Positions 37,350-46,719 are shown, counted from the first letter of the stretch. The stretch: DNA of 64,000 nt from Tisiphia sp964030975 (GCF_964030975.1 NZ_CAXIQH010000001.1:1054001-1118000), one strand, 5' to 3'. The notes: generated by a model not told the origin, from the sequence alone. Made by a program: numbers and translations.

Positions 37350-37856
37350 ATGAAAGCCGCAAGGATAAAAATAGAAAAGAATCAAGAGCAGTATCAAAAC
37401 ATTGTTAGCCAAAATATTGTTAATTTATGCAAAAAGAAAAATAGACCTCAAGAAGTTGTGGTAAATGATACTGTAAAACAAATTTCTGCTACCCCTGAGG
37501 TGATGCCACAAACTGTTGAACAGGCAAGGAAACACTACGCTATTTCTAGCAATGATGATAGCGTTGCCAGACAGAATATCATTGAGGCAAATGAGTCAAT
37601 AGCTGAAAAAGTAAAAGAACTGCATGAGTTGGAGGAGATACATCAAAAGCTAATCTGCAAGGAAGATAGCCTAAAGCTAGAAGTGATGAACTATATGCAA
37701 TTCCATATTTACCTAAAAATGGGCGATAATGTTCTTGTCTCGTGGAAAAACTGTACCCGCAGAACATTTGACCTACCAAAGTTCAAAGTTGATTACCCTG
37801 AAATATATAGCGAATATGTCAAAGAAATTTCTCCCAGACTGTTTAAGCTTTATTGA
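37350..37856 (+). CDS. C-terminal remnant of a YqaJ-type phage exonuclease/recombinase
   Basis: The 168-aa protein has a helical middle ('EANESIAEKVKELHELEEIHQKLICKEDSLKLEVMNYM') and a final 'NVLVSWKNCTRRTFDLPKFKVDYPEIYSEYVKEISPRLFKL'. This is the conserved C-terminal tail seen in YqaJ-family viral recombinases (VSWKxxxxRxFDxxxFkxxxPelyxxY...RxfxL). The catalytic PD-(D/E)XK domain is absent. The N-terminal 60 residues are not recognised. It is probably a truncated relic, though a separate accessory protein cannot be excluded. Confidence 0.6.
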   Translation: MKAARIKIEKNQEQYQNIVSQNIVNLCKKKNRPQEVVVNDTVKQISATPEVMPQTVEQARKHYAISSNDDSVARQNIIEANESIAEKVKELHELEEIHQKLICKEDSLKLEVMNYMQFHIYLKMGDNVLVSWKNCTRRTFDLPKFKVDYPEIYSEYVKEISPRLFKLY

Positions 37857-37959
37857 ACGTTAGTTGTAGTGATAATATTACAAATAAAGATTTTTAGTTT
37901 CACTTTTAATATTATTTTTTCTTGCTATCATTAATAGCTAGTCTATTAATGATAAAAAA

Positions 37960-39294
37960 ATGATAGGATATCCACAACAACAAGCAAGTTTTAAAAAACA
38001 ACAAAAAGAAGCTGTGGGGTTACTATCAATAGGAACCTTCCTTGAATATTTTGATTTGATGCTTTATGTTCAGATGGCAGTATTTCTTAATGAGTTATTT
38101 TTTAAACTTAATGATTCTCACTCAAGTTCTTTTATGAGGACGATTGCCCTTTGTTCTACGTTTATTTTTCGACCTGTTGGAGCATTAATATTTGGTTGGT
38201 TGGGTGATAATATCGGGCGTAAGTCAACAGTTATTTTTACAACTGTTACTATGGCTGCATCATGTGTTGTTATGGCTAATCTGCCTACTTATGACCAAAT
38301 AGGAGGTGCAGTAGCCTGGATAGTGACCATCTGCCGGGCTGTACAAGGTATATCTTCTATGGGCGAGATAGTAGGGGCAGAACTTTATTTAACTGAAATG
38401 CTTCACCCACCAATACAATATGCAAGTGTTGGATTTATAGGGGCTTGTGCTACCCTTGGAACGTTAGCTGCTTTAGGGGTTGCATTACTTGTTACTTCTT
38501 ATGGCGTTAGTTGGCGGGGGGCATTCTGGCTAGGTGCAATAGTTGCCTTTGTTGGTTCTGTTGCAAGACAAAAACTTAGAGAAACACCAGACTTTGCTGA
38601 TGCCAAACGTCGAATAAAAACAGTTTTTACAAAAACTAATACAGATATAAATATTTTAGAAAATAATCGCTTTTGGCAAGAGAAAGTTAATAAAAAAACC
38701 GTAATAGCTTTCTTTTTATTACAATGTGTTGCACCGGTATGTTTTTATTTTATTTATATATATTGTGCTAATATTTTAAAAACTAGCTTTGATTATACAC
38801 TGACTGAAGTTATTCAGCATAATTTTCTTGTCTGTATAATGGAACTGTTAACCACATTAATATTATGTTATTTAAGTTTAAAAGTGCCACCATTATTAAC
38901 TATAAAAATTATACTTATAATATTTTCTATTTTTATGATATTTTGTCCGTATTTATTGAATAATATTAATTCTCCTTATCAGTTATTTTTGATTCAATTC
39001 ATTATAATCTTATGGAAGAAATGTTTAAGTCCTGCTACTCCTATTTTTTTAAAAAGCTTTCCTATATTTAAACGTTTCACCTATGCTAGCGTAATATTTG
39101 CTGTATCTCATGCTGTGATGTATATTATTAGTTTTTCTGGTTTTGTCTACCTTGTTGAGCATTTTGGCAATTGGGGAATATGGATTATTATGATTCCGAC
39201 AATTATCGGTTTTGCCTACGGGTTATCTCATTTTGAAAATTTGGCAAAACCGGATGAAATCACCTACTCAAAAATTAGAAAATGTATAGTATAG
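37960..39294 (+). CDS. MFS transporter, ProP-like (proline/betaine type)
   Basis: The 444-aa protein has about 12 hydrophobic segments and the MFS signature between TM2 and TM3 ('GWLGDNIGRKSTVIF'), plus 'RAVQGISSMGEIVGAELYLTEM', typical of the metabolite:H+ symporter branch that holds ProP. 'FLEYFDLMLYVQMAVFLNELFF' marks TM1. Many ProP-like paralogues occur in Rickettsiales, several of them on RAGE elements. The substrate cannot be told from sequence. Confidence 0.9.
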   Translation: MIGYPQQQASFKKQQKEAVGLLSIGTFLEYFDLMLYVQMAVFLNELFFKLNDSHSSSFMRTIALCSTFIFRPVGALIFGWLGDNIGRKSTVIFTTVTMAASCVVMANLPTYDQIGGAVAWIVTICRAVQGISSMGEIVGAELYLTEMLHPPIQYASVGFIGACATLGTLAALGVALLVTSYGVSWRGAFWLGAIVAFVGSVARQKLRETPDFADAKRRIKTVFTKTNTDINILENNRFWQEKVNKKTVIAFFLLQCVAPVCFYFIYIYCANILKTSFDYTLTEVIQHNFLVCIMELLTTLILCYLSLKVPPLLTIKIILIIFSIFMIFCPYLLNNINSPYQLFLIQFIIILWKKCLSPATPIFLKSFPIFKRFTYASVIFAVSHAVMYIISFSGFVYLVEHFGNWGIWIIMIPTIIGFAYGLSHFENLAKPDEITYSKIRKCIV

Positions 39295-39949
39295 GCTTAT
39301 AGTCAATAGATAAATTTTTGTAACATAGACTTATTAATTGTTGTTCGGCTATTGGTATTTCCAAGCGAACACAAAGGGTTATAAAATAGCCTATAGTTTC
39401 CTTAACTATCTTCAGTGCTTTTTCCGGTGATTTAGCTCCTAGTGTTTGTAGATTATGAATGCGGTCAAATAATTTAATCAATACCACGTCAAATCTCTTT
39501 TGTTGAGATAATAAATCCAAAGTCTCTTTGGAGCTAATCTTGCCATAAGGTTTGACCCTTGTTAGACTTTCCACTTGGCTAGCAACGTTACTCCCAAAAA
39601 TTCGAGCAATCATCTCTTCAGTAAGGGTTGTATCTTCGATCGTGTCATGCAGTAAACTGGTAACAATCATGTCAGTTTTAAACAATTGCTGAACTTCTTG
39701 GGCTGTGTATTGAGAAACCATGTAAGCTACTTCTATCGGATGGGAGTAATAAGGTTCACCCGACTGCCGCATTTGACTACCATGATATTTCTTAGCGTAA
39801 TAGATAGCCTTGGTAATTTCGTTGATATCTACTGGATGAACAGCTTTCTTATTTAGTAGAATCAATTTATTAAGTAACTTAGCAGAATATTCACAACACT
39901 CAAACTTTGCCTGCCAATTTTCAATATCTTCCATAAAATATCTCTCCAT
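39275..39949 (-). CDS. spoT: SpoT-type (p)ppGpp hydrolase, HD domain only
   Basis: The 224-aa protein has the HD hydrolase motifs of the RelA/SpoT family: 'YAKKYHGSQMRQSGEPYYSHPIEVAYMV', 'TSLLHDTIEDT' (HD pair) and 'KLFDRIHNLQTL'. It lacks synthetase, TGS and ACT domains, so it is a short hydrolase form. Split and multiple spoT genes are a known feature of Rickettsiales, including RAGE elements. The stop overlaps the convergent MFS gene by 20 bp. It would remove the alarmone (p)ppGpp. Confidence 0.9.
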   Translation of the reverse strand: MERYFMEDIENWQAKFECCEYSAKLLNKLILLNKKAVHPVDINEITKAIYYAKKYHGSQMRQSGEPYYSHPIEVAYMVSQYTAQEVQQLFKTDMIVTSLLHDTIEDTTLTEEMIARIFGSNVASQVESLTRVKPYGKISSKETLDLLSQQKRFDVVLIKLFDRIHNLQTLGAKSPEKALKIVKETIGYFITLCVRLEIPIAEQQLISLCYKNLSIDYKPILYIF

Positions 39950-40090
39950 TATTTTAATTTGTACATTGGGTTAAACAAAAATACTGCCAATAATTTTGGA
40001 TATCTTGGCAATAATTATAATATTTTAATTTAGCTGGTCGATCAACCAGCTAAAAATTAGTTGTCATGCACCTAGGCTACAGAGTTGCAT

Positions 40091-40189
40091 TTACATCTCC
40101 AGTTTTTTGTTGTGACTTTCTAGAGTTTCAGTTAACAGCTCTTCTACTTGATAACTAATATTTTCATTGTCAAAATCTGTGAACTCTAT
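40091..40189 (-). pseudogene. Detached 3' end of the small LRR gene
   Basis: On the minus strand this part reads 'IEFTDFDNENISYQVEELL' and on to 'HNKKLEM' with a stop at 40091-40093. Removing IS630 copy 3 and one TA joins it in frame to 'NKVTSKIV' of the LRR gene, giving 28-33 more residues. Confidence 0.75.
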
Positions 40190-40191
40190 TA

Positions 40192-41148
40192 TAGCACTTA
40201 ACATATGGATTCAAATAAGTTATAATGATAAATAATAAAAAAATTTTATAATAGCAATATGGCATCCCCCTACAGTTACGATTTACGTTCTAGAGTTATA
40301 GAACATTATGAGAAATATAAGAAAGTAGCACTTACATGCGAAACCTTTAAAATTAGTCGGTCAATAATCTATGATTGGATTAGATTAAAGAAACAAACTG
40401 GAGATATAAAGTCAAAGGAGGGATACCAGAAAGGATATGGTCATAAAATCCCTGATTTATCGGAGTTGCGTCATTTAGTAGAAAAAGGTAACTCGTTAAC
40501 GCTTACAGAAATAGCAAAAGAATTAGATAATGTTGCAAGTATAATGACTATCAGCCGAGCTTTAAAGAAACTCAACATTACTCGAAAAAAAAGACATATG
40601 CGTATAAAGAAAGAGATGAAGGAAAGCGACAAGATTTTCTCAGTGAATTAGAAAAAGTGCCGAAAGAGAAACGTGTTTATCTTGATGAAGCGGGCATAAA
40701 TGATAATGAATCATATGAATATGGATGGTCAATGAAAGGAAGTCGTTGTAATGGGAGTAAATCGGGAAAACGTAGTGAAAGAACAAGTTTTATTGGTGCG
40801 TTAAATCAGAATAGTTTAATCGCATCACTAGTCTTTACTGGGAGCTGTGATAGTAAGGTATTTGAAGCTTATATAGAAAATTGCCTTGTGCCGGAGCTAA
40901 AGCCTGGACAGGTTGTCATTGCTGATAATGCAAGCTTTCATAAATCCAAAAGGGCTAAAGAATTAATTGAAAAAGCTGGCTGCAAACTAAAATTTTTACC
41001 ACCTTATTCCCCTGATTTAAATCCTATTGAACATCATTGGTTTCCGATAAAAAATAACATTAGAAAATTATTAGATAAAGGTATTTCTGTATTTGAGGCA
41101 AGTTGTAGAACGTTTAAAATAATGTATGAACCTATATGTTAAGTGCTA
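40192..41148 (+). mobile_element. IS630-family element, copy 3 (957 bp), inside LRR gene
   Basis: The same 957-bp element with a TA duplication at 40190-40191 and 41149-41150. It is inserted near the 3' end of the minus-strand LRR gene and supplies that gene's present stop codon. Confidence 0.95.
40259..41142 (+). CDS. IS630-family transposase in two frames joined by -1 frameshift
   Basis: The HTH frame is 40259-40651 and the DDE frame 40657-41142. The protein sequences are the same as in copy 2, with the same A8G slippery site. Its identity to copy 2 indicates recent transposition. Confidence 0.9.
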
Positions 41149-41862
41149 TACTATTTTGCTTGTAACTTTATTATTAGACTCTAGAATTTCCACCAGTTTT
41201 ATTGCCCCATTGTCAGTAATATTGTTATAGCTAAGGTCTATTTGGCTGATGGTTCTATTAGTTCCCAAAGCTTTAACAAGCTGGACAATCCCAACATCAC
41301 CAATATCATTATTATTGAGACATATTTTCTTTACAGTGCTATTATTTTTTAGAAATCTTGCTAGTATAATTGCTCCTTTATCAGTAATATTATTGCTACC
41401 AATATCCACTTGCTTTATAATTTTATTATTTGTTAGAAGTTCTGTCAGTATATCCGCTCCCTCATCGCCAATATCATTGCCTCTAAGACTTATTTGCTTT
41501 ATGGTTTTATTATTCTCTAAAAATTCATCTAGTATGATTAGTCCTTGAACCCCAATATCGTTATATCCAATATCTATATTAATCAAACTATGATTATTCT
41601 CTAACAGCTTGATAAGAAGACCTAGTTCCTCAAGGTCAATATCGTTGCTGCAAAGACGTATTGCGGTTATAAGCTTATTATGTTCTAAAACTTTGCCAAC
41701 TATTTCAATTCCTTCTAAACCTACACGAACGTCGATAAGTTCTATATAAGTTATATTATTGCTCTGCAAAACTTCTCTAAGTATTTGTGCAGCACTATTA
41801 GTGATATTATTTATTTTTTCATTTGTTAAATTATTCTGTTGATCTTTAACATTGGTAGTCAT
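41146..41862 (-). pseudogene. Leucine-rich-repeat protein, 3' end cut by IS630
   Basis: The 238-aa product consists of about seven RNase-inhibitor-type LRRs of about 28 residues ('IKQISLRGNDIGDEGADILTELLTNNK', 'VKKICLNNNDIGDVGIVQLVKALGTNR'). There is no signal peptide or other domain. The last codon and stop come from IS630. The first residues (MTTNVKDQQNNL) resemble the start of the neighbouring histidine kinase (MPTDIKNQQENK), and both genes share the same 5' hairpin leader. A eukaryotic-like protein-interaction role is likely, possibly in the host. Confidence 0.85.
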
Positions 41863-41968
41863 AAAATTAACTCCTATTTTTTGTTTTTCGGATAGACACT
41901 GAGGTTAGAGTGAAATTTGTTCGATTGTCTTCTAACCTCGGTGCTTGACACCACACCACGTGGCATCC
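41863..41968 (-). promoter_or_regulatory. Shared hairpin leader, copy 1 (before LRR gene)
   Basis: On the minus strand the 5' region holds an inverted repeat (CACCGAGGTTAG / CTAACCTCAGTGTC, 41895-41946) with a loop of about 23 nt, then AAAAACAAAAAATAGGAG before the start. The same leader precedes the histidine kinase and the integrase-side remnant. Confidence 0.7.
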
Positions 41969-42981
41969 TAGTTATTAGTAATATTGTTGTCATCGTTAAG
42001 CTCTTCAGTTGAATATAATGTTACCGGTACTTGCAAAGTAAAGCTTGTTCCCTTACCTTGCTGGCTAGTAATATTAACTTTACCGTTCAGATTGCCAATA
42101 AATTGTTTGACTAAACTTAGACCTAAACCTAAATCCGTTACCAATTCTTCACCAGTAGCTTTGCTAGTCGAGCTAGTAAAAGTAGAGCTATCAAGACCAT
42201 TTAATTGCTTATAGATATATTGTTGCTGCTCTTCAGACATACCAATGCCTGTATCATGAACAATGAATTGTAAAGTATCTTTGCCTCTTGTAGCTTCTCC
42301 ACCACCACAATCTTTATCAATTTCTGAGAGTATGTGGCTTGCTGGAAAAAAAGAGGTGGCTACCTTAACGATGCCTTCTTTTGCAGTGAAATTAATGGCA
42401 TTAGTAATTAACTGAGTTAATATTGCTTCAAGTCGGTAACTATCAGCAATGATGATATCTGGGATGTCCTTGTAGAAATTAGTTACAAGCTTTATGCCTT
42501 TATAGTTAGAGGGTATTGTTAGTTTATCAATAACGTTGTTTACTAACTTCCTAGGGTTGGATTTATTAGGAATCATCGGTACTAATGCTACTTTTGTGGT
42601 AGCAATTAAGTTTGAATGACACTTAACAAAGTTTAGCATAGTTTGGCTGTACTCCATTTGCACTCTAGTACAATTGATAATATCAATTATAGAATGCTCT
42701 TTAACGTCATCTTTCTCCAATTCAAGGAGTCCTGTAGCAATGTCCCAAATGGTAATACCGGAAGTTTTTATAGTAAGAAATGTATTTGTTATAAAGTTGT
42801 GGTAGATGAAATTAGTTACTTGTAGATTTTTCTCGACTTGTTGTAGCCTAACAATAATGTCACTATTGATATTATTTGTTTTCTTGTTAGTTCCGGGGAT
42901 TTTGTCACCGGCAACATTTTTATTAATATTTTTTTTCCCTGTAGATTTGTTTTCTTGTTGATTTTTAATATCGGTAGGCAT
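41968..42981 (-). CDS. Truncated cytosolic histidine kinase (RAGE type)
   Basis: The 337-aa protein lacks membrane and sensor domains. A dimerisation-like region has His61 in 'NFIYHNFITNTF', where the usual H-(E/D)-x-R-(T/S)-P box is altered. The ATPase domain is well kept: N box 'LITNAINFT', G1 'VHDTGIGM', G2 'GLGLSLVKQF' and 'GKGTSFTLQVP'. An insert near 'DKDCGGGEATRG' separates two strands. Similar kinases are carried on Rickettsiales integrative elements. It may phosphorylate an unknown partner; no response regulator gene is in the window. Confidence 0.88.
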   Translation of the reverse strand: MPTDIKNQQENKSTGKKNINKNVAGDKIPGTNKKTNNINSDIIVRLQQVEKNLQVTNFIYHNFITNTFLTIKTSGITIWDIATGLLELEKDDVKEHSIIDIINCTRVQMEYSQTMLNFVKCHSNLIATTKVALVPMIPNKSNPRKLVNNVIDKLTIPSNYKGIKLVTNFYKDIPDIIIADSYRLEAILTQLITNAINFTAKEGIVKVATSFFPASHILSEIDKDCGGGEATRGKDTLQFIVHDTGIGMSEEQQQYIYKQLNGLDSSTFTSSTSKATGEELVTDLGLGLSLVKQFIGNLNGKVNITSQQGKGTSFTLQVPVTLYSTEELNDDNNITNN

Positions 42982-43210
42982 AGAATTAACCCCTATTTTG
43001 TTGACTCAAAGTAGACACTGAGGTTAGAGAAAATTTTGCGATTACTATCTAACCTTAGTGCTTGACATTTACATTATTGTAACGTCATTTTAAATAAATA
43101 CTAGCATTTTTCCGCAGAGTAAAGGGGTTTTTCACTTGATTAACAACTTTTTTTTAATTTTGTTTGAATAGTGTCAATCTAATAACATTAGCTAAAATTG
43201 TTGTTATAGT
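42982..43210 (-). promoter_or_regulatory. Shared hairpin leader, copy 2 (before histidine kinase)
   Basis: The inverted repeat (AAGCACTAAGGTTAG / CTAACCTCAGTGTC, 43013-43063) precedes the kinase start. Upstream, a second conserved block (CCCCTTTACTCTGCGGAAAAA, 43112-43132 region) and further AT-rich sequence match leader copy 3. The rest of the gap up to the methylase (43210-43453) shows no gene. Confidence 0.65.
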
Positions 43211-43453
43211 TGCTGGCTAGAGAGCTTATAAGTAAGCCATAATTTAGTTAGTCGCTGATATATACTCTTCCTTTTTCTAAGAATTGACTTGGCAAAATTC
43301 CAGACCACTCACCTACTTACTACATTCAATTATACTCACAATTCTTATGGTACTTTTGTGATAATTATGGTACAATGAGTGACTTATTTATTAGACTATC
43401 TATTAGTTGAATTATTAAGATTACGTCTTATTCAATCAATACCAATTATAATT

Positions 43454-44281
43454 ATGCTTAATACCACAACTAAGCCCAAACCATTTATCTATTGGGTTGG
43501 CGGCAAAAGGAAAATCGTCAATCAATTAATAGACCGCTTTCCTACTTCTCTCTCGTTAAATAATTATTATGAGCCTTTTCTTGGCGGTGGGGCGTTATTC
43601 TTTAAAATCAAGGATAGGTTCAAACAATGTTTTCTATCTGATATTAATTTAGAATTAATTACCAGCTATAATATGGTAAAAAAGAATCCAATAGCAGTAA
43701 ATGATTTACTGTCCAAACACAAAGAACAGCACTCGAAAGAATATTATTACAGTGTAGTAAACAATGATAACAGCAATGACCCTACTAACATTACTGCTCG
43801 GTTTCTTTATTTAAATAAATATTCTTTTAATGGTATTTATTGTGTCAACAAAAAGGGCAAGCTTTGCTTGCACTTTTCTACTCATAACCATGGTATTACT
43901 CATTTTAAGAAAAGACTAAAACAATGTAGCAGCTTTCTAAGTGACACCTTAATTTACGTCACTGATTTCTCGTTTATCGAACCTAAGGAAAATGATTTTG
44001 TTTATTTTGACCCACCTTATCATAAGGCTGGAGAGAAGTTTTATACTCGATTGCCCTTTAATGAGCATGAACAAATCAGGCTAAGAGATTTTGCCAAGGA
44101 GCTTACTAGCAAAGGAGTAAAACTAATGATTTCCAATAGTGATACCGATTTTATTAGAGAAATATACCAAGATTTTACCATAAATACTATTGACATTAAA
44201 TACACCATAACTGGACAAAAAGTAAACGTACAGAAAGAAATCGCCAAAGAGCTTATCATTACTAATTATGCCGACAAATAA
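43454..44281 (+). CDS. dam: DNA adenine methylase, D12 class (Dam-like)
   Basis: The product from the ATG at 43454 is about 275 aa. 'KPFIYWVGGKRKIVNQLIDRFP' is motif I (AdoMet binding), 'YYEPFLGGGALFF' a D12 hallmark, and 'DFVYFDPPYHKAG' holds the catalytic DPPY. The frame is open upstream to a GTG at 43379, but the conserved part begins at 'TKPKPFIYW', so the later start is preferred. Dam genes of this type are common on Rickettsiales phages and RAGE elements; the enzyme methylates adenine, probably in a short palindrome such as GATC. Confidence 0.9.
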   Translation: MLNTTTKPKPFIYWVGGKRKIVNQLIDRFPTSLSLNNYYEPFLGGGALFFKIKDRFKQCFLSDINLELITSYNMVKKNPIAVNDLLSKHKEQHSKEYYYSVVNNDNSNDPTNITARFLYLNKYSFNGIYCVNKKGKLCLHFSTHNHGITHFKKRLKQCSSFLSDTLIYVTDFSFIEPKENDFVYFDPPYHKAGEKFYTRLPFNEHEQIRLRDFAKELTSKGVKLMISNSDTDFIREIYQDFTINTIDIKYTITGQKVNVQKEIAKELIITNYADK

Positions 44282-44338
44282 GCTGAAGTATATGCTGATT
44301 ACTCAACATATACTCAGTATTACTCTTGTGTTTATATA

Positions 44339-45682
44339 TTATTTAGTTATCTGTTGCGTCAATTCTTCAATCATTTTTTGCTGTGCTTTAATCTGACTTT
44401 GCAGTGCTTCAATAGTATTATTAGCTTCAATATTATCAGCAATTTTTGTTTCCTTTGGCATAGTTACTTCATTTTCTGGAAAAAATCCTAGGTCTTCTAG
44501 AATCTTGTCTAATGGAACCGCAGATTTGTCCTGGAACTCTCTAACTTGCTCCTTCCCTATAATATCATATACTCCAGTTGACCTTTGATCCTTATGACCT
44601 AAAGCCTCAGCTATTATCTCTCTATCTGCTCCAACTTTACGCATCCAACTGCCGTGTGTTCTTCTTAAATCATGTATCCTTAAATCTTCAATACCAGCCA
44701 ATTTACAAATTTTCTGCCAAATATAATCAGGGGAGGCTATGTGACCACTTTTACTCTGATCGCTAGGAAATACCCATATTGATTTATTATTATTCTCTTT
44801 TTCTCTTCCTGTCAATATCCTTAGGGCGGAGTTCACTAAATGAACTCTTTGTGTTTTATTATTTTTAGCAGACTTAGCTGGTATAGACCATGTCATATTT
44901 TCAAAATTAATATCCTGCCATTTCATAGAAAAAACATTACTTTTCCTTGCTCCAGTGAATAATAGCATTAATATCACATCCGCAATTATCCTAGTACATT
45001 TCTCAATAACTACATTAATGAACCTTGACAGTTCCTCTTGGGTTGCAATATATCTTTCTCTGACGTTTTCTAGATTTTTCTCAATATCCTTTGCTGGATT
45101 CTTATCTAACATTTGCCATCTAATACCTCTATTGAACATCGCACTAAATAACTTAAGAAAGTTGTTAGCACTATATATACCTCTATTATTACTAATATTA
45201 TTAAACGTTTTCTGAATATCATCCATTGTCACAGTAGATATTTTTATTTCATAATAATCTTTACCATATAGAGTCATTTTAGCAATATCAGACTTCCAGC
45301 CCTTATTCTTACGTTTACAGTGTTCTTCAATATATTTATCAAAGAACTCTTTAACGGTTAACTTGGTTAGTTTATCATCTATTGGATTATTTGTAATAGC
45401 TAATTTTTCAAGAGGGTTAATGCCTTTTGCTATCTGGTTTTTTAGTTCAGCAGCTTTATTCCTTGCTTCTAGTACCGAAATATAAGGGAATCTACCTAAG
45501 TTAATTGTACGACTACGACCTTTCTTCTCCACTGTTTTACGTAAGTAAAAAGTCTTACTTCTTTTGCTTGCAATAAGAAACAAGCCCTTTTCTTTGGTAT
45601 CATTATAAAAATCTTGTTTAGTTTTAGGAAGAATAATTTTACTTACAGTGTCTTGAGTAAAATGCGAATTAAAAGTTGTCAT
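44339..45682 (-). CDS. Tyrosine integrase with Arm-DNA-binding (DUF4102-like) domain
   Basis: The 447-aa protein has the N-terminal arm domain ('FLIASKRSKTFYLRK', 'RTINLGRFPYISVLEARNKAAEL') and a core-binding domain. The catalytic domain has Arg in 'LLFTGARKSNVFSMKW', 'HDLRRTHGSWM' (His and Arg), 'LGHKDQRST' (His) and Tyr in 'GVYDII'. A coiled-coil tail follows (about 425-447). It would insert the element at its attachment site. No tRNA gene lies beside it in this window, so the att site is not identified. It could belong to the RAGE remnant or the prophage. Confidence 0.93.
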   Translation of the reverse strand: MTTFNSHFTQDTVSKIILPKTKQDFYNDTKEKGLFLIASKRSKTFYLRKTVEKKGRSRTINLGRFPYISVLEARNKAAELKNQIAKGINPLEKLAITNNPIDDKLTKLTVKEFFDKYIEEHCKRKNKGWKSDIAKMTLYGKDYYEIKISTVTMDDIQKTFNNISNNRGIYSANNFLKLFSAMFNRGIRWQMLDKNPAKDIEKNLENVRERYIATQEELSRFINVVIEKCTRIIADVILMLLFTGARKSNVFSMKWQDINFENMTWSIPAKSAKNNKTQRVHLVNSALRILTGREKENNNKSIWVFPSDQSKSGHIASPDYIWQKICKLAGIEDLRIHDLRRTHGSWMRKVGADREIIAEALGHKDQRSTGVYDIIGKEQVREFQDKSAVPLDKILEDLGFFPENEVTMPKETKIADNIEANNTIEALQSQIKAQQKMIEELTQQITK

Positions 45683-46035
45683 ATACCTACCTCAATTATG
45701 TTATTAGTTTCAACAGTGTTGTCACTGATGATGTTATTGATATTTTTTATTTAGATTAAGTGGTTTTTTATTGATTTTTAATATAGGAGGGCATAGAGTT
45801 AAATCCTGTTTTTTGTTTTTCGGAAAATAGACACTGAGGTTAGAGTGAAATTTGTTCGATTGTCTTCTAACCTCGGTGCTTGACACTACACCACGTAGTA
45901 TCGTCTTTCACAAATACTATTATTTTTCCGCAGAGTAAAGGGGATTTTTTAATAAAACTAAGATTTTTTTTAAAGTTCTTTAGAATAGTGTTGATCTAAT
46001 AACAGCCACTAAAATTGTTATTGCAGCTTTTCAAG
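45683..46035 (-). promoter_or_regulatory. Shared hairpin leader, copy 3, with dead gene start
   Basis: The leader hairpin (GCACCGAGGTTAG / CTAACCTCAGTGTC, 45830-45882) and the CCCCTTTACTCTGCGGAAAAA block lie upstream of an ATG at 45794 that reads MPSYIKNQ and then a stop. The same DNA continues with degenerate similarity to the kinase gene start (to about 45710) and is followed by the integrase gene. A gene of the same leader family has apparently been lost here. Confidence 0.65.
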
Positions 46036-46118
46036 AGGGTTAGCATTTGGTAGCTCTGGTTGTTGTATTTTTGGAAGATGAAATGAACTGGTGTCATATA
46101 TCTAGCTAAACTAAATTT

Positions 46119-46158
46119 GTTACATAATTAATTAATATAATTAATAGAATTATGTAAC
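46119..46158. repeat. Perfect inverted repeat (possible operator)
   Basis: GTTACATAATT and AATTATGTAAC (11 bp each) face each other across an 18-nt AT-only spacer that is itself symmetric. There is no gene nearby in either direction within 370 bp. It could be an operator or a terminator-like structure. Confidence 0.4.
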
Positions 46159-46371
46159 AATATATAAAGTTAATTAGGTATTTAAATTAATATATTTTTA
46201 TTGACTATTATAACAATAATTCAACTAAAAGTATGGTTTTAAAAATAATATTTTTATAGTAGTTTTATAGTAGATTTTTGGGTATATTCCTCAATTTTTA
46301 CAAGAAATTGACCAATATATTAAGTTAAAATAATGTGCAAAATATTAATTAAAATTAGAGGAGAAAGGCTT

Positions 46372-46497
46372 ATGAGTACTAGGGTTTCAAGGGTGCAAAA
46401 CAATAGCGGAAATAGTGCCATTGCGAGGGTGCAAATTTCACCCTGTGTTCCTCGCAATGACGTTGACCACATACGACTTTTAAAGTATACTATCTAA
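46372..46497 (+). CDS. Short reading frame ending in a palindromic repeat
   Basis: A GAGGAGAAAGG ribosome site precedes an ATG that opens a 41-codon frame (MSTRVSRVQNNSGNSAIARVQ, then CVPRNDVD from the repeat CCTCGCAATGACG). The good ribosome site suggests a gene start that was cut short by the repeat. The product is not recognised. Confidence 0.3.
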   Translation: MSTRVSRVQNNSGNSAIARVQISPCVPRNDVDHIRLLKYTI

Positions 46498-46690
46498 AAC
46501 CGCTTCCTCTTCTAACTTTCGACAGTTGTGCTGGATTCCCGCCCTTACACGGGAATGACAAAATGGTGCGGGAATGGCCTTATAATTTTTGTTGCTACTA
46601 ATGTAGCTCCTTACAACGACGTTTTGGGTTTTTTAGATTGTTTTTTCTACAGATTTTAAATTACCTTAGAATAATATTTATAAAATGGTA
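46498..46690. repeat. Non-coding stretch with degenerate hairpin repeats
   Basis: No gene is seen. Pieces of 'ATTCCCGCCCTTACACGGGAATGACA' type repeat and a degenerate 'GCTACTAATGTAGCTCCTTACAACGACG' lie before the rRNA promoter. Confidence 0.4.
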
Positions 46691-46719
46691 TTGACATTGC
46701 TCTAAATAATCGGTATAAA
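46691..46719 (+). promoter_or_regulatory. 23S-5S rRNA promoter
   Basis: TTGACA at 46691-46696 and TATAAA at 46714-46719 are 17 bp apart, close to the sigma-70 consensus. They lie about 160 bp before the mature 23S start, as expected for a 23S-5S unit that has its own promoter. Confidence 0.75.
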
